A stretch of DNA of 7,694 bases from Gemmatimonadaceae bacterium. Its GTDB lineage: Bacteria > Gemmatimonadota > Gemmatimonadetes > Gemmatimonadales > Gemmatimonadaceae. A program made the position numbers and the translations under genes. Under the pieces are notes generated by a model. The model had not been told where the DNA came from and searched no databases. It saw only the letters and a list, made by a program, of their open reading frames with translations. The stretch spans positions 1-7,694 of the forward strand of contig JANYKY010000062.1 in assembly GCA_025357975.1 (NCBI GenBank), in the 5' to 3' direction. Below are positions 1 through 7,694 of the stretch, one piece after another. Numbering within the stretch: the stretch's first letter is position 1; every line of letters begins with the position of its first letter.

Positions 1-2396
1 CGATCTGCGAACAGATCGAGGATCCGAAACAGGCGAAGGGAATTGTCCGCCGTGAGGTCGTCGAGACAATCACGCCTGGTGCTTCATTTGCGGATGACAT
101 GCTCGATCGCGCGAGAAACAATTTTCTCTGTGCGATCTTTCCGTCTGGTGATCTCGTTGGAATTGCCGCCGCTGATCTCTCGACTGGTGAGTTCCGCCTC
201 GTCATATCATTGGCGGGTGACACCGAAGCCGTGCTGTCGCGTCTTGCTCCGCGAGAAATTCTTGTTGCGCGCAGTGTCGAGCCTGCATTCAAGCTGACGG
301 ATCAAAGTCGCGATGAAGGTGCGCTCGTTACGGAGCGCGAAGCGTGGGAGTTCGATCCAGCGCTTGCATCGAGCGACATCGCACGCCACTTCGGCGTCGC
401 TTCAGTGGAAGGGCTTGGGCTGGGCGATGCTGACTTACCCGCACTGGGAGCAGCAGGCGCACTCATGCGCTATATGCACGAGCTTCAGCCCGGCGGGGTG
501 CCTCATCTTGCGAGACCGGTGGTTGAGAGGCCCGGTGGAACGATGCCTCTCGACGAAATGACCCGACGAAATCTCGAGCTCACCGAATCACTTCGCGGTG
601 GCGACACTGGCGGCACACTGTCTTCAGTTCTCGACAGAACGTTGACGCCGATGGGCTCACGACTTCTTCATCAGTGGATACTGACTCCGCTCACCAACGT
701 CGAAGCAATCAATGCCCGCCTCGATTCGGTCGAGTTGTTCGCTGGCGATCCAATAGCCCGCGAAGCAGTTCGAGAATCGCTCGACGGTGTGCGTGATGTC
801 GAACGTCTTGCGAGCAAGGCGGCTGCCGGCAGGGGAACACCGCGTGATCTAAGGGCGTTGGGCGATTCCATATCGCAGCTGCCGCAGGTGCATGCAGCGC
901 TCGAGACGCTTGTTGAAAAGCATTCGCCCGGTTTTGGGCCGCTATCCACGCTCATGACGAAATGGGATGGCTGTGCCGATATGGCTACTGACATTATCGA
1001 CACGATAGTTGAGCGGCCTCCGCTCGCGATGGGTGATGAAAGCTGCATCAGGGACGGGATCGACAGCTCGCTCGATGAGTGGCGTTCACTGCGCGATGGT
1101 GGAAAGGATGCGATCGCAAGAATCCAGATGGATGAGCGTGCCCGCACGGGCATCAATTCCCTCAAGGTCGGATACAACCGCGTGTTCGGTTATTTCATCG
1201 AGATCACGAACAGCAATTCGCATCTGGTTCCAACGGACTATCAGCGCAGGCAAACGCTGACCGGCGCCGAGCGTTATGTGACGCCAGCGTTGAAGAAGTA
1301 TGAAGAGAAGGTTCTGACAGCGGCGGAAAGGATCGAGGAGCGCGAGCGCGAGCTGTTCGATGCGTTGCGAAAGAGAATCGGTGCCCATGTTCGGCGGCTG
1401 CAATGCATCTCGCAGATTGCAGCAGAGCTAGATGTTCTGTCGACCCTGGCGGATGTGGCAGAGAGAGAAGGCTATGTAAGGCCGCAGGTCACTGAGGGTT
1501 TCGATCTGGAGATCACGGCTGGCCGGCATCCAGTAGTAGAGAGAATGATGGCACGCGAGAAGTTCATTCCCAACGACGTTCGGCTTCCAGAGGATGCGCG
1601 AATGATCATCCTGACGGGTCCGAATATGTCGGGCAAGTCCACAATTCTGAGGCAAATCGGACTGATAGTCCTGATGGCGCAGATCGGAAGTTTTGTACCG
1701 GCGGCGGTCGCGCGCATCGGTGTGGTAGACAGGCTGTTTACCCGCGTGGGAGCGAGTGACAATCTCGTTCGCGGACAGTCAACATTCATGGTGGAGATGT
1801 CCGAGACGAGCGCGATTCTGCATACAGCAACGAGCAAGAGCCTGGTGTTGCTGGACGAAATCGGACGCGGCACTTCGACCTACGACGGAGTGTCGATTGC
1901 GTGGTCAGTAAGTGAGTATCTGCACGACCAGATAAAGTGCAAAACGGTGTTTGCAACGCACTATCACGAGCTGACCCAGCTCACTGATGAATTAGTAGCA
2001 GCTTGTAACTATAGTGTCGAAGTGAAAGAAGCAGGAGATCGGGTGCTATTTCTTCATCGGCTGGTTCCGGGCGGTGCTGACCGCTCTTATGGAATCGAGG
2101 TGGGGCGACTCGCCGGGCTTCCTGTCGCGGTGCTCGACCGGGCGAGAAAATTGCTTGCGGTGTTCGAGGGTGAGCAGATTGTGTCAGCACTTGATAAAGG
2201 CCGAAGAGCTGGCATTCGCGACCCTGGTGAAAGAGCGCCCGGTGCCGTCAAAACTTCACACAAGGAACAGCTTGGCCTGTTCTCTCAAACACATCCGATC
2301 GTCGATGAGCTCAAACAAATCGATCCTGATACCATGACACCACTTGAGGCACTGACGCTCGTGAATCGTCTCGTTAGCCATGCAAGGCAGGGGTAG
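1..2396 (+). CDS. mutS: DNA mismatch repair protein MutS, 5'-truncated by the window edge
   Basis: MutS binds mismatches and small loops in newly replicated DNA as an ATP-dependent clamp and recruits MutL. The reading frame is open from base 3, and the first visible residues (ICEQIEDPKQAKGIVRREVV) are already MutS domain I. The ATG at 99 is therefore internal, and roughly 95 N-terminal residues, including the mismatch-wedge Phe-x-Glu region, lie outside the window. About 797 residues are visible. They contain the core motif LDEMTRRNLEL, TPMGSRLLHQWILTPL, the clamp segment GYNRVFGYFIEIT, Walker A GPNMSGKST (bases 1617-1643), STFMVEMSE, Walker B LVLLDEIGRGTST (Asp and Glu codons at 1854-1859) and ATHYHEL. 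Near the C-terminus QLGLF (2268-2282) matches the beta-clamp binding pentapeptide. The ATPase is intact. The next gene begins 6 nt after the TAG stop, which suggests one transcript. Identity is certain. Confidence 0.98.
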   Translation, partial: ICEQIEDPKQAKGIVRREVVETITPGASFADDMLDRARNNFLCAIFPSGDLVGIAAADLSTGEFRLVISLAGDTEAVLSRLAPREILVARSVEPAFKLTDQSRDEGALVTEREAWEFDPALASSDIARHFGVASVEGLGLGDADLPALGAAGALMRYMHELQPGGVPHLARPVVERPGGTMPLDEMTRRNLELTESLRGGDTGGTLSSVLDRTLTPMGSRLLHQWILTPLTNVEAINARLDSVELFAGDPIAREAVRESLDGVRDVERLASKAAAGRGTPRDLRALGDSISQLPQVHAALETLVEKHSPGFGPLSTLMTKWDGCADMATDIIDTIVERPPLAMGDESCIRDGIDSSLDEWRSLRDGGKDAIARIQMDERARTGINSLKVGYNRVFGYFIEITNSNSHLVPTDYQRRQTLTGAERYVTPALKKYEEKVLTAAERIEERERELFDALRKRIGAHVRRLQCISQIAAELDVLSTLADVAEREGYVRPQVTEGFDLEITAGRHPVVERMMAREKFIPNDVRLPEDARMIILTGPNMSGKSTILRQIGLIVLMAQIGSFVPAAVARIGVVDRLFTRVGASDNLVRGQSTFMVEMSETSAILHTATSKSLVLLDEIGRGTSTYDGVSIAWSVSEYLHDQIKCKTVFATHYHELTQLTDELVAACNYSVEVKEAGDRVLFLHRLVPGGADRSYGIEVGRLAGLPVAVLDRARKLLAVFEGEQIVSALDKGRRAGIRDPGERAPGAVKTSHKEQLGLFSQTHPIVDELKQIDPDTMTPLEALTLVNRLVSHARQG
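2389..2393 (+). promoter_or_regulatory. ribosome binding site of the TonB-domain lipoprotein gene
   Basis: AGGGG sits at the very end of mutS, just before its TAG stop. It is 9 nt from GTG 2403, 12 nt from ATG 2406 and 18 nt from ATG 2412. The spacing favours 2403 or 2406 and makes 2412 unlikely. Its position inside mutS suggests translation of the lipoprotein depends on the mutS message. Confidence 0.5.
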
Positions 2397-2402
2397 ATTA
2401 CC

Positions 2403-2872
2403 GTGATGTCGATGAAATCAAGCGTAATCATGGCTGCGTTGGTCGCAATAGCGATCACTGCATGCCAGAAGAAGGACGGCACTGGCGACAAGAATTACCC
2501 GGGTGTCGGCCCGCGACCCGATGTGCTGCCGGTGATGCTCAACAAGGATCTTCCTTTCAGGTACCCCGCCTCGCTTTACGCCAAGAAGGTTCAGGCGAAC
2601 GTGATGCTGCGCGTATTCATCGACAAGGAAGGGACAATTGTCAGCGAGTCGACCCACGTGGCGGAAAGCTCTGGCTATCCTCAACTCGATTCAGCAGCTG
2701 TGAAAGGATCTACCGAACTGCGATTTGTCCCGGCGAAGACGCACGATCAGCCGGTGCCGGTTTCAATTCTCTTTCCAGTTTATTTTCGTCATCCGGACGC
2801 CCCGCCGCTTTCTGGCGACACGATACTAAAAAAAACCGGAATTGGAGCACAACCGGCCGGCACGAGTCACTG

Positions 2873-2873
<1 letters not shown>
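2403..2873 (+). CDS. lipoprotein with TonB C-terminal-type domain
   Basis: Predicted 156-residue exported lipoprotein. Residues 1-21 form a signal peptide: Lys5, a hydrophobic stretch, then the lipobox I-T-A-C with the lipidated Cys21 followed by Gln, so outer-membrane sorting is likely. Residues about 50-130 resemble the TonB C-terminal domain: YPASLYAKKV, VFIDKEGTI, ESSGYPQLDSAAV, LRFVPAK and a final PVYF strand. True TonB is anchored by an N-terminal membrane helix and contacts ExbBD; a lipid anchor and no proline-rich spacer mean this is probably not a classical energy transducer. It may be a periplasmic binding or envelope protein using the same fold. The start could be GTG 2403 or ATG 2406; both give the same mature protein. 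The stop overlaps the ATG of the next gene (TGATG). An A8 run lies near the end of the gene at 2828-2835. The specific function is unknown. Confidence 0.88.
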
Positions 2874-5294
<2,421 letters not shown>

Positions 5295-5362
5295 GGAACC
5301 GCCGGGCGTGGTCTGTGTTATAGAGTAGTGTAGCAAAGCACCCCTTGCTGTAGCAGGCTCTT

Positions 5363-6292
5363 ATGTCCGACGTGATGTACGATTCGCAGTCGCAACCAAA
5401 AATGACGCCGGCGGTTCAGTGGCTGATCGCGGCGAACGTCGGCGTTTATTTCCTGCAGGTGACGCTTTTTGGTGGCCAGAGTGTGTTCAACCTCCTTGGC
5501 CTCCAACCTGACAGTTTCCCCGCGGCATGGTGGACAGTCGTCACGTACATGTTCGTTCATGCGGGCCTGTGGCACATCGGCTTCAACATGTTGTCGTTGT
5601 GGATGTTCGGGCCGCGGATCGAACATCTATGGGGAGCAAAGAGCTTCACGTATTTCTATCTGTGGTGCGGCCTCGGAGGGGCGGTTGCACATCTGCTGCT
5701 CAAGAGTGATGTCGGGCTTGTAGGAGCATCGGCTGCGGTAATGGGCGTACTGCTGGCGTACGCTCTCAGATGGCCTGACGAAGAGGTTTATCTCTTCGGC
5801 GTGATCCCGATGAAAACACGCTGGCTCGTAGTGTGGTTGGTTCTCGTCAACCTTGCGATGGGTATTGCATCGAACAAGAGTGGCTCGGGGATCGGCTGGT
5901 TTGCGCATCTGGGTGGTCTCGCATTCGGGTGGGTTTATCTGCGTGTCTCTGCGTTTGGTGGACTCGACAATTTTCGTCGCTGGGTGTCCCCCGTTCCCGA
6001 TGAGCCCGAGGATGCATTTCGTGCAGTTCCACGAGTGCGACCGCGTCGTGAGCGAGGAGACCGCGCTGATGGAATCGACGATGTAGTTGCCAAGAGCAAT
6101 GCGGTGATTGCCCGGCCGGCTCGTCCTGCGCCCATCCCCAAAGCGACTACCGATTCAACATCCACGTCCGGAGAACGGCTCGATCTCGTGCTGGACAAGA
6201 TCTCGAATCACGGAATCGAAAGTCTTACCAGCGAAGAGCTTCAGATCCTCGAAGAGATGTCACGGAAGTTGAGGGGATCCGATCCGCAGTGA
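5363..6292 (+). CDS. rhomboid family intramembrane serine protease with C-terminal tail
   Basis: Polytopic inner-membrane serine protease that cleaves transmembrane substrates; the substrate is unknown. The 309 residues include a six-helix rhomboid core (helices roughly 17-36, 56-82, 93-113, 119-136, 153-170, 176-196). The expected residues are present: HxxxN in helix 2 (His71, Asn75), the nucleophile Ser123 in GASAAVMG, and the partner His182 in WFAHLGG. The usual GxSG is GxSA here, with the catalytic Ser kept, so it should be active. After the core comes a charged, Pro- and Arg-rich linker (about 205-268), then a conserved-looking helical end (about 271-305: LDLVLDKISNHGIESLTSEE and onwards) resembling the short domain found at the C-terminus of many bacterial rhomboids (possibly DUF6576). 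Start ATG 5363 is preceded by a weak GCAGG at 5353-5357; ATG 5375 is an alternative. The 68-nt gap after ddl could hold its own promoter. Confidence 0.92.
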   Translation: MSDVMYDSQSQPKMTPAVQWLIAANVGVYFLQVTLFGGQSVFNLLGLQPDSFPAAWWTVVTYMFVHAGLWHIGFNMLSLWMFGPRIEHLWGAKSFTYFYLWCGLGGAVAHLLLKSDVGLVGASAAVMGVLLAYALRWPDEEVYLFGVIPMKTRWLVVWLVLVNLAMGIASNKSGSGIGWFAHLGGLAFGWVYLRVSAFGGLDNFRRWVSPVPDEPEDAFRAVPRVRPRRERGDRADGIDDVVAKSNAVIARPARPAPIPKATTDSTSTSGERLDLVLDKISNHGIESLTSEELQILEEMSRKLRGSDPQ

Positions 6293-6317
6293 TTGGCTGC
6301 GGTTGATTGAATCGACA

Positions 6318-6341
6318 TTCCGAATTGTGCATTGTTCGGGA
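6318..6341 (+). promoter_or_regulatory. small hairpin overlapping the queF start
   Basis: CCGAA (6320-6324) pairs with TTCGG (6335-6339) around a 10-nt loop. The stem can be extended by a T-G wobble and a T-A pair that includes the A of the queF ATG at 6341. There is no T-run, so it is not an obvious terminator for the rhomboid gene. If it forms, it would hide the queF start. The pairing is visible in the sequence; a regulatory role is inference. Confidence 0.25.
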
Positions 6342-6733
6342 TGCCCCGCCCAGAGATTTTAGAAACATTCGCCAATCCGTATTCGGATCGCGATTACGAG
6401 ATTCACATGGACTGCAATGAGTTCACGTCACTCTGCCCGCTTGGCGGAATCGAGAGTGACGCAGAGGAGCTCGCGCAGCTGACTGGCGGTGCCCCCGACT
6501 TTGGCATCATCAGGATTACCTACGTACCGGCTGAGCTGTGCCTCGAGCTCAAGAGCCTCAAGCTTTATCTGTGGAGCTTTCGTAACGACGGAATCTTTTA
6601 TGAGCGCGCAGTCAACCGGATTCTCGACGATCTTGCTGCAGCGTCAAAGCCAAAATGGATGAAAGTCGTTGGAGACTTCAATCTGCGAGGAGGAATAAAG
6701 TCAGTTATTACAGCCACGTATGGAGCTAGATAG
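6341..6733 (+). CDS. queF: NADPH-dependent 7-cyano-7-deazaguanine reductase (preQ1 synthase)
   Basis: QueF reduces the nitrile of preQ0 to the aminomethyl group of preQ1, the last free-base step before insertion into tRNA in queuosine synthesis. The 130-residue product is a short unimodular tunnelling-fold enzyme. Visible features are FANPYSDRDYEIHMDCNEFTSLCP with the nucleophile Cys32, PDF with the acid Asp53, the QueF signature ELKSLKLYLWSFRN (69-82), Glu88 in GIFYE, and VVGDFNLRGGIKS. B. subtilis QueF has only about 7 residues from catalytic Cys to Asp, while here there are 21, so GGIESDAEELAQL and neighbours are an insertion. The His next to the substrate-binding Glu in B. subtilis is Tyr here. 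ATG 6341 is the preferred start; an in-frame TTG at 6332 adds three residues, and an in-frame TGA at 6308 limits further extension. No good Shine-Dalgarno is seen. Other queuosine genes are not in the window. Confidence 0.93.
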   Translation: MPRPEILETFANPYSDRDYEIHMDCNEFTSLCPLGGIESDAEELAQLTGGAPDFGIIRITYVPAELCLELKSLKLYLWSFRNDGIFYERAVNRILDDLAAASKPKWMKVVGDFNLRGGIKSVITATYGAR

Positions 6734-6743
6734 ATCTGATTGT

Positions 6744-6760
6744 GGACTCGGACCGAGGCC
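6744..6760. terminator. possible bidirectional terminator between queF and the - strand miniprotein gene
   Basis: CTCGG (6747-6751) and CCGAG (6753-6757) are an inverted repeat, with flanking GG and CC able to pair across an A-G mismatch. It lies between two convergent genes, 11 nt after the queF stop, where a shared terminator is expected. The loop is very tight and there is no clear T-run on either strand, so a terminator role is uncertain. Confidence 0.3.
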
Positions 6761-6787
6761 CAAGTACACGATCCCTTCCTACTTATC

Positions 6788-6919
6788 CTACTTGAAGATT
6801 CCGAAGTGGCCGAGGAGCCACCAGAGGATGATGAAGACGATAATGCCGGAGCATCCGCATCCACCGGTCATTTTCCTCGCGCCGTAGCCGGCGGCCATGC
6901 CACGAAGCAGCTTGCTCAT
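6788..6919 (-). CDS. 43-residue single-pass membrane miniprotein, unknown function
   Basis: The product starts MSKLLRGMAAGYGARKMTGG, continues with CGCSG, then a hydrophobic helix (IIVFIILWWLLGHF) and ends GIFK. A short basic, amphipathic-looking N-terminus followed by one membrane helix predicts a small inner-membrane protein. The start at 6919 is chosen because GGAG (6928-6925) lies 5 nt upstream; the longer frame to 6976 has no such signal. I recall similar short bacterial proteins with a basic GMAAG-type N-terminus, a Gly/Cys-rich hinge and a WWLLG-type helix, but cannot name a family. The two cysteines in GCGC could be a metal or disulfide site. The end is marked by a 9-bp tandem duplication that creates a second in-frame TAG six bases after the first. 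It is convergent with queF and divergent from tRNA-Phe. Confidence 0.7.
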   Translation of the reverse strand: MSKLLRGMAAGYGARKMTGGCGCSGIIVFIILWWLLGHFGIFK

Positions 6920-6924
6920 CGAGT

Positions 6925-6928
6925 CTCC
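6925..6928 (-). promoter_or_regulatory. Shine-Dalgarno of the membrane miniprotein gene
   Basis: On the - strand GGAG is followed after 5 nt (ACTCG) by ATG at 6919. This is the best ribosome binding site in the window, and it decides the start of the miniprotein in favour of MSKLL over the upstream Met at 6976. Confidence 0.6.
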
Positions 6929-7085
6929 ATCGAGCTGTTGGTTGAGTGGACGCAGTAAACATCCCGGCGTTCTCAAGGGACATCGCAGGAGTCATTCCGA
7001 ACTAGGTGTGCAGGGCGGCAGGGGTTCCAGCGTCCAGCGGGTAGAATTACATTGCGAACCGCGTCGTTGAGGGCGTTGCAGCACC

Positions 7086-7158
<73 letters not shown>

Positions 7159-7187
7159 TTTTATAACATCTTTGAGATCACGCAGTT

Positions 7188-7225
7188 ACGAAATAACGGC
7201 CACCAATGTTCGGTGGCCGTTTCGT
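7188..7225 (+). terminator. stem-loop terminator downstream of tRNA-Phe
   Basis: AACGGCCACC (7195-7204) and GGTGGCCGTT (7212-7221) form a perfect 10-bp stem with the 7-nt loop AATGTTC. An alternative pairing lengthens it: CGGCCACC/GGTGGCCG plus ACGAAA (7188-7193) with TTTCGT (7220-7225), bulging TAA. The 3' T-run is short (TTT), but this is the strongest stem-loop next to the tRNA and is placed to end its transcript. It could act in both directions. Confidence 0.65.
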
Positions 7226-7227
7226 AT

Positions 7228-7247
7228 AAAAGTCCTGAAAAAGTCCT
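7228..7247. repeat. two direct repeats AAAAGTCCT
   Basis: The 9-bp sequence AAAAGTCCT occurs at 7228-7236 and again at 7239-7247, separated by GA. An 11-bp period is about one helical turn, so a dimeric or tandem DNA-binding protein could read both copies on one face. The repeats lie 70 nt past tRNA-Phe, where integrase arm-type sites are often found. A functional role is inference. Confidence 0.45.
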
Positions 7248-7299
7248 CAAACTCTGGTGGTTGAAAGGACTGAGCTGGTTTCAATGAACCTCCACTTCT

Positions 7300-7449
7300 T
7301 TACATGGCGGCGAGCGTGCCGGTTAGCGACAGAGTGACACTCAGCCCCAAGAGGGCACGGAAGCGGAGGCGGGTGGTGCCCATAGGATCACAAGCTAAGG
7401 AGTGTGGCAAGTGCAGCCCCGACATGTGCTTAGGAAGCTTTTCCGCCAT
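7300..7449 (-). CDS. doubtful 49-codon frame next to the attC-like site
   Basis: An open frame begins with MAEKLPKHMSG and ends with a moderately hydrophobic stretch (ALLGLSVTLSLTGTLAAM). It lies just downstream of the attC-like site when read on the - strand, where a following cassette gene would be. There is no Shine-Dalgarno before ATG 7449 and I do not recognise the protein. It may be chance coding. Confidence 0.15.
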   Translation of the reverse strand: MAEKLPKHMSGLHLPHSLACDPMGTTRLRFRALLGLSVTLSLTGTLAAM

Positions 7450-7475
7450 TTTGCGTGTCGAAGATTATGCGCGAG

Positions 7476-7570
7476 GCCTAATGCCTGAAGCTATGCCGCA
7501 AGCGAATTAAATAAGAGCGAGCGAAGCGAGCACACAATAGATCGCTTGTCAGCATCAGCGAGTGTTAGAC
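7476..7570 (-). repeat. attC-like recombination site (integron gene-cassette type)
   Basis: Read on the - strand, the 95 nt start with GTCTAAC (7570-7564, fits the R'' core RYYYAAC) and end with ATTAGGC (7482-7476, one base off the R' core GTTRRRY). The ends pair with one mismatch and one G-T wobble. Inside, after an unpaired spacer, GCT-ATGC (7490-7496) pairs with GCAT-C-AGC (7552-7559), leaving one extrahelical base (7556; a G on the - strand). An internal loop follows, then a perfect 7-bp stem CAAGCGA (7499-7505)/TCGCTTG (7542-7548). The terminal loop is 36 nt and holds GAGCGAGCGAAGCGAGC. This order of R box, spacer, L box with extrahelical base, and variable terminal loop is the attC architecture. 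The extrahelical base lies on the R'' side of the - strand reading, agreeing with the orientation of the adjoining gene. The core departure (A for G) and presence of one site only leave doubt. Confidence 0.5.
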
Positions 7571-7694
7571 GGTGTCCGCGGCAGACGGGCGGCGCGGTCC
7601 ATCAATGAAATAGCGTACGGCAGAGTTAATCTTTTCATCTATTTCGTTGTCCGAGTATCCAAGCTGCTGGCATAGCTGCCCCAGAGCTGGAATC
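7565..7694 (-). CDS. C-terminal end of an unknown protein entering from the right edge
   Basis: On the - strand a frame is open from the window edge to TAA at 7567-7565, giving 42 visible residues starting IPALGQLCQQLGYSDNEIDE and ending RYFIDGPRRPSAADTV. The composition is protein-like: an alternating helical segment with Leu, Gln, Glu and Lys, then a Pro/Arg-rich tail. I do not recognise the family. The start and most of the gene lie beyond the window. Its stop codon is embedded in the GTCTAAC end of the attC-like site, as in aadA-type integron cassettes, so it may be a cassette-borne gene. Confidence 0.5.
   Translation of the reverse strand, partial: IPALGQLCQQLGYSDNEIDEKINSAVRYFIDGPRRPSAADTV

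Larger units (their letters stand above)
7226..7475. other. region without a convincing gene after the tRNA-Phe terminator
   Basis: No recognisable protein is encoded here on either strand. It starts with two 9-bp direct repeats AAAAGTCCT (7228-7236 and 7239-7247), 11 bp apart. The - strand holds a 49-codon frame (7449 to 7300) and the + strand a 68-codon frame (7304 to 7510). They overlap in antisense, neither has a ribosome binding site, and neither looks like a known family. The base composition seems less GC-rich than the genes to the left. It may be decayed or accessory DNA. Confidence 0.4.

Noticed and set aside
671..1177. 168-codon antisense frame over mutS
   Set aside because: Ser/Arg-rich shadow translation opposite a well-conserved gene.
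99..2396. MutS starting at ATG 99
   Set aside because: The frame is open upstream to base 3 and those residues are clearly MutS, so the gene is cut by the window edge and 99 is internal.
2462..2872. Upstream extension of the cystathionine beta-synthase frame to 2462
   Set aside because: It lies entirely over the lipoprotein gene, its translation looks nothing like a protein domain, and the enzyme homology begins just after ATG 2873.
5319..5324. TATAGA as -10 box for the rhomboid gene
   Set aside because: No acceptable -35 element at the right distance.
5332..5349. Small inverted repeat AGCAA/TTGCT between ddl and the rhomboid gene
   Set aside because: Five base pairs with no T-run, too weak to call a terminator.
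6293..6340. preQ1 riboswitch before queF
   Set aside because: Only 48 nt are available. I see no match to the preQ1 aptamer cores; only a simple hairpin is present.
6599..6604. His-to-Tyr change in the QueF FHE motif (here FYE)
   Set aside because: It differs from B. subtilis and E. coli, but I recall FYE in other short QueF proteins, so it is probably a normal family variant rather than damage.
7042..7047. TAGAAT as -10 box for tRNA-Phe
   Set aside because: The base match is fair, but the expected -35 position (about 7019-7024) shows no match, so it is not called.
7186..7284. 32-codon - strand frame with TTG start after GGAGG (7293-7289)
   Set aside because: The Shine-Dalgarno is good, but half of the frame is the tRNA terminator hairpin and the product is not recognisable.
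7304..7510. 68-codon + strand frame after the tRNA
   Set aside because: No ribosome binding site, Arg/Ser-rich shadow-like composition, and its end runs into the attC-like hairpin.

Overview
The window looks like a chromosomal segment of a Gram-negative bacterium with moderately high GC. A lipobox-type lipoprotein with a TonB C-terminal fold implies an outer membrane. The gene set and order (mutS, TonB-type lipoprotein, cystathionine beta-synthase, ddl, rhomboid, queF) remind me of Gemmatimonadota. That placement is an impression from protein character and gene order, not a computed result, and is tentative.

Left part (1-6733): six genes on the + strand, tightly packed. mutS is cut by the left edge and is followed after 6 nt by a small TonB-domain lipoprotein. 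That gene overlaps the start of a cystathionine beta-synthase gene by one base (TGATG). A D-alanine--D-alanine ligase gene starting with TTG follows 4 nt later. After 68 nt comes a rhomboid intramembrane protease gene, and after 48 nt more a short QueF (preQ1 synthase) gene. The first four are probably co-transcribed and translationally coupled. Their roles are housekeeping and diverse: DNA mismatch repair, envelope, sulfur amino acid metabolism, peptidoglycan precursor synthesis, membrane proteolysis and queuosine synthesis.

Middle (6734-7225): a 43-residue membrane miniprotein lies on the - strand with a good Shine-Dalgarno sequence, convergent with queF. It is followed by a complete tRNA-Phe (anticodon GAA, no encoded CCA) and a strong stem-loop downstream of the tRNA.

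Right end (7226-7694): this stretch is different in character. It has no convincing gene over about 340 nt. It contains a 95-nt imperfect inverted repeat with the layout of an integron attC recombination site: a GTCTAAC/GTTAGAC-type core, two paired boxes, one extrahelical base and a long terminal loop. The stop codon of a gene entering from the right edge on the - strand lies inside the core box, as in classical gene cassettes. This possible cassette or accessory region immediately after tRNA-Phe is the most interesting part of the window. The evidence is structural only, from one site, with one position departing from the core consensus.
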